The notes under the pieces were generated by a model, which ran no database searches, was not told the origin of the DNA, and worked only from the letters and a program-made list of their open reading frames with translations. A DNA stretch of 34,112 nt, from the IMG/VR virus record IMGVR_UViG_3300021090_000074, positions 1-34,112 of that record; one strand, written 5' to 3'. The translations under genes and the position numbers were made by a program. Source of the stretch: a virus. Positions 6,343-11,445 of the stretch are shown piece after piece (within the stretch, counting starts at the first letter, position 1; every line of letters begins with the position of its first letter).

Positions 6343-6413
6343 CTCCTGCCGGGTCCAAACGCCTCCCAGGTACAACCACCCTTGCGCTGGCTGCGGACCG
6401 TTCCCGCAGGTCA
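6343..6413. repeat. dispersed repeat, copy A
   Basis: About 70 bases shared with 13384-13453 at roughly 75-80 percent identity by eye, including CTCCCAGGTACA, TGGCTGCGGACCGTT and CGCAGGTCAG. In this copy flanking arms GCGCTG and CAGCGC add to the CTGCGG/CCGCAG stem to make a strong hairpin (about 6385-6418). The copy is not in a recognisable gene. Confidence 0.7.
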
Positions 6414-6556
6414 GCGCATTACCGCAGTGTGCGGCCAACCGGGGTGTCAGGCTCGAGGAGCTCGGGGTCCCGGCGGATGTTCACCCGAAGTGACTCTGGA
6501 CCCGTCTCCGGGGGGGAGTGGTTCTGTGAGAAGGCCCCTTCCCAGCCCCCGTTCAG

Positions 6557-6594
6557 CTCCTGCCGCCTTCTCAGGTGCTCTCAGGTAGAATCAC
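6557..6594. repeat. dispersed repeat, partial copy B
   Basis: CTCCTGCCG (6557-6565), 12 bases, then CTCTCAGGTAGAATCAC (6578-6594), matching the first half of copies A and C in order and spacing. The TAGAAT in it could act as a -10 hexamer. Confidence 0.55.
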
Positions 6595-6628
6595 CTTAGG
6601 GAAGGGTCTCTAGTCTGAGGAGCCGTCT

Positions 6629-6669
6629 CAGGGCCGGGAAGGGCTATAGACCCGGTCCTTGGGGCCCTG
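6629..6669 (+). terminator. nested GC hairpin before a promoter
   Basis: CAGGGCC (6629-6635) pairs with GGCCCTG (6663-6669) and CCGGG with CCCGG inside it. It overlaps the TGTATAGT box, so like the hairpin at 1710 it insulates a promoter from upstream transcription. Confidence 0.5.
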
Positions 6670-6675
6670 TATAGT
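6668..6675 (+). promoter_or_regulatory. promoter -10 region (TGTATAGT)
   Basis: The box and the following bases closely match those at 1743-1765. The leader contains a short hairpin CGGGAC-TGC-GTCCCG (6712-6726) directly before the GGAGGAG ribosome site of the gene at 6743, which could modulate translation. Confidence 0.62.
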
Positions 6676-6742
6676 TTGACTTAGGACGAAGACGCGACGG
6701 GAAGGCAAGATCGGGACTGCGTCCCGGTCGGAGGAGCTGATC

Positions 6743-7165
6743 ATGAGCTACAGGACAGAGACCATCCGGGAAGTCGCCGTCGAGGGCGTTCCCTGCGGCT
6801 GGACCTACGGTCGGGGCGGGTGCAAGGGCGACCACGGCAAGCCCTCGGTGGCGGTGCACGTACTCCTGAAGAGCCTGCCTGTGGCACCGAAGGACACGCC
6901 CCTCTGCGCGTATCACTCGCCGTTCGACGTCGAGGTGGAGACCCTGATCGTTCACAAGATCCCTGCCACTACGGCCGAGGCGAAGGCCCTGGCGACCACG
7001 CTGGTCGGCAGGACTGTCACTCTGCGGCTGTTCGTGCCGGACGGACCCGAGCGCACCGCCGTTCTCCGGTCCTTCGACCGCCGGTCGGGTGCCGGTCTCG
7101 CCGGGAATTGCGAGACGATCAGGATCCCGTTCCGTGACATCGTCGGGATCACCACTGAGGGTTGA
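6743..7165 (+). CDS. hypothetical protein (140 aa) with Cys/His pairs
   Basis: ATG follows GGAGGAGCTGATC, a strong ribosome site. Early residues VPCGWTYGRGGCKGDHGKP and later LCAYHSPF contain two Cys and Cys/His positions that could bind a metal. The middle is a helix TTAEAKALATTL followed by strands VTLRLFVPD and AVLRSF, ending in IRIPFRDIVGITT. No family recognised. It is the first gene of the second small-gene block and has its own promoter and leader hairpin. Confidence 0.7.
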   Translation: MSYRTETIREVAVEGVPCGWTYGRGGCKGDHGKPSVAVHVLLKSLPVAPKDTPLCAYHSPFDVEVETLIVHKIPATTAEAKALATTLVGRTVTLRLFVPDGPERTAVLRSFDRRSGAGLAGNCETIRIPFRDIVGITTEG

Positions 7166-7169
7166 TCGA

Positions 7170-7192
7170 AGGCCCCCCCGTCGAGGGGGCCT
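7170..7192 (+). terminator. intergenic GC hairpin
   Basis: AGGCCCCC (7170-7177) and GGGGGCCT (7185-7192) around a 7-base loop, just after the stop of the 140-aa gene. No T-run, so full termination is doubtful. Confidence 0.5.
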
Positions 7193-7214
7193 CACTTGCG
7201 TGAAGGGAAGAGGC

Positions 7215-7439
7215 ATGGTCCTGGTCGACAGAGACGGGCTCACGGCCCGTGTGAACGCGGCCCGTTCGGACGCGAACGTGGCCCTGCGCCAGCTGCCCAC
7301 ACTGGTGGTGGGCATGGCCCTCAGTGACAACCAGTACGCGCAGGCGCTACTGGATGCGGAGCATCTGGCTCAAGCCAGCCTCCGGTACACCAGGAACCTG
7401 GCCGCCCTGGCGGCTCTCGATGCCAGGGAGAGCGCGTGA
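7215..7439 (+). CDS. small helical-hairpin protein (74 aa)
   Basis: ATG follows GAAGGGAAGAGGC. The product is two helices, LTARVNAARSDANVALRQL and NQYAQALLDAEHLAQASL, joined by a turn with SDNQY, the same plan as the products at 3816, 4288 and 4557, and probably a further paralogue. It is Ala-rich. Function unknown; coupled to the next gene by GTGA. Confidence 0.65.
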   Translation: MVLVDRDGLTARVNAARSDANVALRQLPTLVVGMALSDNQYAQALLDAEHLAQASLRYTRNLAALAALDARESA

Positions 7440-7714
7440 CCTATCAGACGCCCGGCGAGCGGGAGTCTGCCATGGCCGCTGCCTTCGAGGCCCTCCTCGA
7501 CGCGGGTGAGGCCACGGTTGAGCAGGTGTACGAGGCCAACCGGCGGGTGCGTGAGGCGCTCGTCGAGGTGATCGAGAACATGGGTCTCTGCCTCGACGAC
7601 GGCGACCGTGACGTCATGCGTCACGCGCTGACCGAGGCACGCGAGGTCCTGACCGCCATCACAGAGGGCCACGATGGCCGTGAGCCACTGTTGATCATCG
7701 AGGAGCCCTCGTGA
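7436..7714 (+). CDS. small helical protein (92 aa)
   Basis: GTG start in a GTGA overlap. Almost entirely helical and acidic: ERESAMAAAFEALLDAGEAT, VEQVYEANRRVREALVEVI, then DVMRHALTEAREVLTAITE. It may be another member of the helical-hairpin group. The 3' end encodes a CACAGAGGGCCACG stretch that is repeated in the non-coding DNA after the gene. Confidence 0.65.
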   Translation: MTYQTPGERESAMAAAFEALLDAGEATVEQVYEANRRVREALVEVIENMGLCLDDGDRDVMRHALTEAREVLTAITEGHDGREPLLIIEEPS

Positions 7715-8022
7715 TCGTGTTGCCTCTGCCTCATCCTCTCGACGATCACAGCGGGTGATGCTGTTGATCAACGGCACGATGTGCGCCACGCGCGATCCTG
7801 CGGCGGCCTCCTCGTCGGCGACTGTTCTAGAACGGCTCACGAAATTCCCCTGGATCAGACCAGCAGGTGATCAACGACGGTGACAGAGGGCCACGGCGGG
7901 AGGGTGGCCCCACGGCAGCTACAGAGGGCCACGGGTCACAGAGGGTGACGACGGCCGCATAATGATCTTGGGTACGGCGGGCCGCGCTTGAGTCACCGAA
8001 TCCACATTCGCTTTTGGATCTC

Positions 8023-8066
8023 AAATGTTTTCCAATATAAATTCGGTATTCAATTCGAAAACATTT
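8023..8066. repeat. AT-rich inverted repeat
   Basis: Perfect 10-base arms at 8023-8032 and 8057-8066 with a 24-base A/T-rich spacer. Spacing suits paired protein sites or a cruciform more than a terminator. Confidence 0.65.
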
Positions 8067-8067
8067 C

Positions 8068-8104
8068 TAGAATATAATTCTAATTCAATCCATAGAATAT
8101 AATT
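8068..8104 (+). promoter_or_regulatory. tandem TAGAATATAATT elements, promoter-like
   Basis: An identical 12-base sequence occurs at 8068-8079 and 8093-8104, 25 bases apart, each containing TATAAT. They may be two start sites or a promoter with a repeated operator. The second box is about 62 bases before the ATG at 8166, with GGAAGG and GAGAGGAAG in the leader. Confidence 0.6.
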
Positions 8105-8165
8105 TGATTCGACAGGAAACGGAAGGAAGCCCGGAACGCTTCCGATTGAAGAGAGGAAGATCGAG

Positions 8166-8483
8166 ATGCCATCATTCAACGAGTCGACGCCGGAGCCGTC
8201 CGAGGGCTGGGGCCTGATCCGCCCCGGCGACACCGTGAGCCACTACTACCGGCACATGGACGCTCTGTGCGGCCGGGCCGGTTTCTACCACGGCTCTCTG
8301 GAGCCGGATGAGAACCACATGTCCGAGGACTGCAAGGGCTGCCGGAAGGTGCTGAACGGGGAGGCCATGGAGCAGGGCTTCCCGGGGCCGGAGGACGACG
8401 ATGATCCGTGTTCCATCTGCGGGTGCGCCATGCATTCGTGCGCCGCCGACTGTGACTGCTGCCCCGAACACCGGGAAGCCTGA
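8166..8483 (+). CDS. Cys-rich zinc-finger-like protein (105 aa)
   Basis: ATG follows GAGAGGAAGATCGAG. Two metal-site clusters are visible: HYYRHMDALCG...CKGCRKVL in the first part, and CSICGCAMHSCAADCDCCPEH at the end. An acidic stretch (GPEDDDDP) separates them. Paired zinc-binding small proteins like this are frequent in actinophage early regions, with unknown function; DNA or protein binding is likely. Directly downstream of the AT-rich promoter island, so its expression is probably specially regulated. Confidence 0.72.
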   Translation: MPSFNESTPEPSEGWGLIRPGDTVSHYYRHMDALCGRAGFYHGSLEPDENHMSEDCKGCRKVLNGEAMEQGFPGPEDDDDPCSICGCAMHSCAADCDCCPEHREA

Positions 8484-8490
8484 CACAGGG

Positions 8491-8498
8491 TGTATAAT
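8491..8498 (+). promoter_or_regulatory. promoter -10 region (TGTATAAT)
   Basis: Perfect extended -10 directly after the stop of the zinc-finger gene, with a 30-base leader ending in GACAGGAAGGAAGATCGG before ATG 8529. Confidence 0.68.
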
Positions 8499-8528
8499 CG
8501 GGGTACGACCGACAGGAAGGAAGATCGG

Positions 8529-9212
8529 ATGAACGTCTACGTCGCCCTGAAGATCACCGACAATCACGGCTGTCCGCACTGCGGGGCGATCACCGGAGAT
8601 GCCTGCACGACCACGACGGGCCTCCGCGCCCAGACTCCCCACGTGCTTCGCACCAACATGGCCAAGCGCGCCGCGACCCGGATCCTGGCCCGGGGCTCCG
8701 GCCAGTCCGTTCCCTGCCCGGCCGAGTGCGGGGACGCGCTCACCCTGGCCCCTGTCGGGCTGGGTCCGGCACGCCTCGACCAACGTCTTCGAATGCGGGG
8801 CGATCTCATGAGTGACAGTGCGAAGACCCTGCTCATGAACCAGTTCGAGGTCGCCCGGATCTTCGCGGGACACCCGATGACGATCACCACGATCGACGGC
8901 GAGGAGTTCCGCGTCTACTGCCCGTACCGGGTCGAGGACGAGGGCATCGTCAGGGGCCTGCCCGACGTCCCGATGGGGTTCGACCAGTTCCGGACCGTCG
9001 CGACCGGCGGCACCGCCTACGCCTACCCGGAGTTCGAACCCGAGGACGATTACCTGACCCAGATCGCCGTCCGGCTTCCCACCCTGGAGGAGTGGCGACG
9101 GATGAAGGCGCAGTCCAAGGTGTGGTTCGAGGAGCACGATCTGTCCTACCCCGAGCAGCCGTCCGAAGAGAGCCAGCTCTGGCTGATCACTCCGCTTCCG
9201 GCATCGTTCTGA
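8529..9212 (+). CDS. open frame of 227 codons, probably two genes fused by a frameshift
   Basis: The frame starts at a good ribosome site (GGAAGGAAG). Residues 1 to about 73 carry a zinc knuckle (CPHCGAITGDAC...) and G/C-ending codons. From about 8750 to 8807 the frame reads GLGPARLDQRLRMRGDLM with poor codon bias, while the +1 frame reads SGWVRHASTNVFECGAIS and stops at 8811, overlapping the ATG at 8808 in ATGA, the usual junction here. A one-base insertion in CCCC at 8749-8752 would explain this: the intended first protein would be about 93 residues. The remainder (from 8808) is best read as a separate gene. Confidence 0.6.
   Translation: MNVYVALKITDNHGCPHCGAITGDACTTTTGLRAQTPHVLRTNMAKRAATRILARGSGQSVPCPAECGDALTLAPVGLGPARLDQRLRMRGDLMSDSAKTLLMNQFEVARIFAGHPMTITTIDGEEFRVYCPYRVEDEGIVRGLPDVPMGFDQFRTVATGGTAYAYPEFEPEDDYLTQIAVRLPTLEEWRRMKAQSKVWFEEHDLSYPEQPSEESQLWLITPLPASF
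8808..9212 (+). CDS. hypothetical acidic protein (134 aa), likely true second gene
   Basis: In-frame ATG within the longer frame from 8529, placed in an ATGA overlap with the stop of the +1 frame. MSDSAKTLLMNQFEVARIFAG begins a helix, followed by strands MTITTIDGEEFRVYCPYRV and a long acidic region with tyrosines and prolines (YAYPEFEPEDDY), ending in LWLITPLPASF. No family recognised. Its stop overlaps the next gene in TGATG. Treated separately because codon bias and junction type support it. Confidence 0.5.
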   Translation: MSDSAKTLLMNQFEVARIFAGHPMTITTIDGEEFRVYCPYRVEDEGIVRGLPDVPMGFDQFRTVATGGTAYAYPEFEPEDDYLTQIAVRLPTLEEWRRMKAQSKVWFEEHDLSYPEQPSEESQLWLITPLPASF

Positions 9213-9559
9213 TGACCGCCGCCAGGGATCTCACCCGTGAGGATCTCCTCGTTCGGCTCGTCGAAGTCGTCGCCGATCGTGACGCTCTCGCCCGTGAGCT
9301 CAACCGGGAGCGGATCCTCAACGAGGATCTCCGCCGGGAGCTGTCCGGCCTCCGGATGTTCCACCTGCAAATGGTCGAGCTGGCCCAACCGGGCGGATAT
9401 GCCTCCGATGATCAGATCGTCGGGACGGTCAAGATCTGGCTGGTGTTCTTCCGCCAGGTCGCCGCTCTCTGCCCCCGGGCTCAGATCTCCGGCACGATGG
9501 TCGACTGGGTCCGGGAGATCAAGATCAAGGCCGCCGAGTACGACAAGGAGGTTTTCTGA
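9212..9559 (+). CDS. coiled-coil hypothetical protein (115 aa)
   Basis: TGATG overlap start. The N-terminal 55 residues form a heptad-like acidic/basic helix (TREDLLVRLVEVVADRDALA, then RELNRERILNEDLRRELSGL), followed by a second helical section VGTVKIWLVFFRQVAALCP and IKIKAAEYDKEVF. No specific family. The coiled coil suggests oligomerisation. Confidence 0.68.
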   Translation: MTAARDLTREDLLVRLVEVVADRDALARELNRERILNEDLRRELSGLRMFHLQMVELAQPGGYASDDQIVGTVKIWLVFFRQVAALCPRAQISGTMVDWVREIKIKAAEYDKEVF

Positions 9560-9732
9560 TGATCGCTCCGATGACCGACGAGGAGCTGATGGCGACCCTC
9601 GCCGAGATGTACCCCGGTGAGAGTCCGTCCAACGAGGACATCTTGACCTGGGTTCACGAAACCGCCGACAAGGCCTGGAAGTACGACGGCCTTGTGGAGA
9701 TCGAGCAAGAGGCCCGTTACCGCCACCGTTAG
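9559..9732 (+). CDS. tiny acidic protein (57 aa)
   Basis: ATG in a TGATG-type overlap with the gene before, preceded by AAGGAGG at a suitable distance. Reads MIAPMTDEELMATLAEMYPG then SNEDILTWVHETADKAWKYD and a mixed tail. Codons are G/C-ending and the preceding ribosome site is good, so it is a real gene although short. Helical and acidic; no family recognised. Confidence 0.65.
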   Translation: MIAPMTDEELMATLAEMYPGESPSNEDILTWVHETADKAWKYDGLVEIEQEARYRHR

Positions 9733-9748
9733 GAAGGGAAGAACGATC

Positions 9749-9877
9749 ATGCCACGAGACGACAGGGCCCACGGGGTCCACTCCACCAAGAAGCAGAAGG
9801 CCGGGAACGGCCGCCGGAAGGCGTCCCGGCGCAAGGCGTCGGGTACGCGCAAGCTCGCGGGCAAGGGTAAGGAGTAA
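9749..9877 (+). CDS. tiny strongly basic protein (42 aa)
   Basis: ATG follows GGAAGGGAAGAACGATC. The product is packed with Lys and Arg (STKKQKAGNGRRKASRRKAS, ending KLAGKGKE) with few hydrophobic residues, so it should be disordered and bind nucleic acid or acidic proteins. It overlaps the next start as TAATG. Function unknown. Confidence 0.62.
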   Translation: MPRDDRAHGVHSTKKQKAGNGRRKASRRKASGTRKLAGKGKE

Positions 9878-10089
9878 TGCTCACCGCCCTGATGGTCCTC
9901 GTCGCGTTCGGCGGCGCGTACCTGATCGACTGCGCCGTCTGGCCGTACCTGTTCTGTCTCTACTGCGGCGGTGCCAAGCGCAAGGTGTCCCCGGTCAGCC
10001 GGGGGTTCAGGTTCTGCCCAACCTGCGGCGGGAAGGGGATTCGCCGCAGGTTGGGCAGGGTTCTGCTCGACATGGGAAGAGGGAGATAG
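9877..10089 (+). CDS. membrane-anchored zinc-ribbon protein (70 aa)
   Basis: ATG in a TAATG overlap with AAGGAG upstream. One N-terminal membrane segment (LTALMVLVAFGGAYLIDCAV) is followed by a zinc ribbon, CLYCGGAKRK...FRFCPTCGGKG, resembling the DnaJ/topoisomerase-type Cys-x2-Cys-Gly-Gly knuckle, and a basic end RRRLGRVLLDMGRGR. The ribbon should face the cytoplasm. The C-terminal coding DNA forms a 17-bp perfect hairpin (10014-10058). Family role unknown. Confidence 0.72.
   Translation: MLTALMVLVAFGGAYLIDCAVWPYLFCLYCGGAKRKVSPVSRGFRFCPTCGGKGIRRRLGRVLLDMGRGR
10014..10058 (+). repeat. 17-bp perfect inverted repeat inside a gene
   Basis: CTGCCCAACCTGCGGCG (10014-10030) and its exact complement (10042-10058) enclose an 11-base purine-rich loop containing GGAAGGGG. 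It encodes CPTCGGKGIRRRLG of the zinc-ribbon protein. This would be a very stable RNA hairpin 35 bases before the next gene. Confidence 0.8.
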
Positions 10090-10092
10090 ATC

Positions 10093-10353
10093 ATGACCAA
10101 GGATGAGCTGATCAGAGAGCTGACGGAACTGGACGTTCCCGGCGATACGATGATCGTGATGTCGAAGGACGCCGAGGGGAACGACCACAGCCCGCTGGCC
10201 GATCTCAGCCTGGGAATGTACGACGCCGAGAGCACCTGGGCCGGGGAGGTCTACATGACCGACGAGGCTCGTGAGGCGTCCGGCATGCCGGACGAGTACG
10301 GCGAGGCCCCGGACACCGCCGTTCCGGCGCTCGTCCTCTGCCCGGTCAACTGA
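10093..10353 (+). CDS. hypothetical small acidic protein (86 aa)
   Basis: ATG after GGGAAGAGGGAGATAGATC. N-terminus MTKDELIRELTELDVPGDTM then IVMSKDAEGNDHSPLADL is the pattern of a widespread phage family in which a short helix is followed by two strands and a YSP/HSPL turn (proteins starting like TVAELIEAL...). The C-terminal part is acidic, ending in TAVPALVLCPVN. No biochemical role is known for this family. Confidence 0.72.
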   Translation: MTKDELIRELTELDVPGDTMIVMSKDAEGNDHSPLADLSLGMYDAESTWAGEVYMTDEAREASGMPDEYGEAPDTAVPALVLCPVN

Positions 10354-10369
10354 GGGGAAGGTCGAGACG

Positions 10370-10573
10370 ATGACACGGAAAGATGAGTTGAAGGACATCC
10401 ACAGGCCCTGCCTGAACGTCGAGCGCGACGAGGACGGGGCCCCGACCGGCGCGATCTGCCGGAAGTCCCGGGGTCACACGAGCAAGGGCCTCGATCCCCG
10501 GCGGCGTGCGCACTTCGATCCCGATCGTGAACGGGTCTGGGGGCTCGACGTCGAGGCGATGACCGGGTCGTGA
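10370..10573 (+). CDS. hypothetical small protein (67 aa)
   Basis: ATG after GAGGGGAAGGTCGAGACG. A Cys-x...Cys pair (HRPCLNVERDEDG...GAICRKSRGHTS) and basic/acidic turns (RRRAHFDPDRERVWG) suggest a small metal-binding or extended protein. Similar short proteins with HRPC and CRKxxGHxS motifs occur in actinophages. Overlaps the next start in GTGA. Confidence 0.62.
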   Translation: MTRKDELKDIHRPCLNVERDEDGAPTGAICRKSRGHTSKGLDPRRRAHFDPDRERVWGLDVEAMTGS

Positions 10574-10788
10574 GCCTGCGCACCTGCGACGGCTTCGACG
10601 ACGGGCTGATCATGCTGATCGACATCGACGGGCAGGCCACCGACAATCCCGAACTGGCGATCGAGACCGTCTGGTGCGACTGCGGGTCCATCTTCGAGGA
10701 CACCCTGCACGACCTGACCTGGCCGCACTCCTACCTCAGGCCGAGCCCGCCGATGACGGATCTCCCCGATATCGACGGCTACCTCTGA
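10570..10788 (+). CDS. hypothetical acidic protein (72 aa)
   Basis: GTG start in a GTGA overlap. CDGFDDGLIMLIDIDGQATD begins a strand region; WCDCGSIFEDTLHDL provides a Cys-x-Cys. Strongly acidic. Last gene before a good terminator. No family recognised. Confidence 0.62.
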   Translation: MSLRTCDGFDDGLIMLIDIDGQATDNPELAIETVWCDCGSIFEDTLHDLTWPHSYLRPSPPMTDLPDIDGYL

Positions 10789-10802
10789 CACATCGAACGG
10801 CG

Positions 10803-10833
10803 AAAGGCCCCGGAACCCACTCCGGGGCCTTTT
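10803..10833 (+). terminator. rho-independent terminator
   Basis: Perfect 12-base arms (10803-10814 and 10821-10832) around ACCCAC, with a TTTT end and an AAA start, so it may work in both directions. Confidence 0.9.
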
Positions 10834-10868
10834 GTGCGCAGCGGTCCATCTCGCACGAGAATCGAGGG

Positions 10869-10880
10869 TATAACAGGATC
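10869..10880 (+). promoter_or_regulatory. probable leaderless promoter (TATAAC, 6 nt to ATG)
   Basis: TATAAC at 10869-10874 is followed by AGGATC and then ATGATG. Transcription from this box would begin at or within a base or two of the start codon. It follows the terminator at 10803 directly, so a new transcription unit starts here. Confidence 0.55.
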
Positions 10881-11276
10881 ATGATGAATGAGGTGAAAAC
10901 GCGGGTTCCGGTGGTCGAGATGTCGACTCAGGCTCTCCGCTGGGTAACGGATCAGATCATCAGGACCCAGCCGGGTGTGTACTCTCTGCCTCATCCGGAC
11001 GGCGGTGAGGTCTGGATCTGCCCGTTCGGATCGGGGAAGTCCCCCCGGGTCCTGGAGACGTCGCCGGGGCTGACCGAGACGTCTCAGTTCGTCGAGGTCT
11101 ACGCCCCGGACGGGTCCGTCCGGCGATACGCGGTAACAGTACTGATCAAGGAGATTCCTGATGAGCGACGCGAGGTCGATGTCACTGGTGACGAGAGCCG
11201 AGGCGTATCAGAGGCAGACCGGCCGGAGGACCCCGACCTCGAGGCAGCGCCGGAGGTTGGATCACAAGAGCCGTAA
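10881..11276 (+). CDS. hypothetical protein (131 aa), C-terminal third overlaps next gene
   Basis: Start ATG at 10881 (or 10884). The first 93 residues look like a real beta-rich domain (VEMSTQALRWVTDQIIR, GGEVWICPFGSG, FVEVYAPDGSVRRYAVTVLI). From about 11157 the frame turns acidic and loses codon bias (RREVDVTGDESRGVSEADRP) while the frame starting at 11161 has good bias. Either the two genes truly overlap by 116 bases, or a small indel near 11150 removed the original stop, which in another frame lies at 11159-11161 in a TGATG junction. Function unknown. Confidence 0.62.
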   Translation: MMNEVKTRVPVVEMSTQALRWVTDQIIRTQPGVYSLPHPDGGEVWICPFGSGKSPRVLETSPGLTETSQFVEVYAPDGSVRRYAVTVLIKEIPDERREVDVTGDESRGVSEADRPEDPDLEAAPEVGSQEP

Positions 11277-11445
11277 GCGTTTCGGGTTCGCCAGCTGGGC
11301 CTGGTATTTCACGTCGGAACAGATGCCCGTCCTCCGGGGCGGCCTCCTCGACACCCCCGAGGAGAGGTTCCGGCAGCGGCAGATCTTCGCCGGGCCCCTG
11401 ATCGACCCGAAGTCGATCGTCATGATCACCGGAACCGGTGAATGA
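11161..11445 (+). CDS. basic hypothetical protein (94 aa)
   Basis: ATG preceded by AAGGAGATTCCTG, a good ribosome site. The basic N-terminus (LVTRAEAYQRQTGRRTPTSR then QRRRLDHKSRKRFG) resembles the TPRQRRRLxHK motif found in many small actinophage proteins, often near replication genes. The C-terminal half FASWAWYFTSEQMPVLRGGL and RFRQRQIFAGP is aromatic. Codon bias supports this frame in the region it shares with the gene before. Function unknown; nucleic-acid contact is plausible. Confidence 0.65.
   Translation: MSDARSMSLVTRAEAYQRQTGRRTPTSRQRRRLDHKSRKRFGFASWAWYFTSEQMPVLRGGLLDTPEERFRQRQIFAGPLIDPKSIVMITGTGE

Larger units (their letters stand above)
5822..6742 (+). other. gene-poor region, about 0.9 kb, candidate cis-acting or origin region
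   Basis: No frame here has a ribosome site plus the codon pattern of the flanking genes. It contains two TCAACTAC direct repeats (5833 and 5854), an inverted pair of G-rich repeats (5882-5894 and 6003-6015), promoter-like boxes at 5947 and 6311, a perfect palindrome at 6262-6286, and two copies of a dispersed repeat (from 6343 and 6557). The part 5890-6060 is richer in A/T than the phage average. This combination suits an origin, a regulatory hub or untranslated RNA genes; the sequence does not decide between them. Confidence 0.5.
7715..8165 (+). other. intergenic region with direct repeats and an AT-rich island
   Basis: The left part holds ACAGAGGGCCACG repeats (near 7664 in the gene, 7883 and 7920) and a shorter TCACAGAGGGTGACG. 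The right part, about 7990-8115, is strikingly A/T-rich in a genome of GC-rich DNA: it contains the inverted repeat AAATGTTTTC / GAAAACATTT (8023-8032, 8057-8066) and the direct repeat TAGAATATAATT (8068-8079, 8093-8104). No gene is evident. This looks like a regulatory or origin-like segment feeding the gene at 8166. Confidence 0.6.

Noticed and set aside
6278-6493. 71-codon open frame in the gene-poor region
   Set aside because: Starts within the palindrome, has no ribosome site and reads through the dispersed repeat with no domain-like features.
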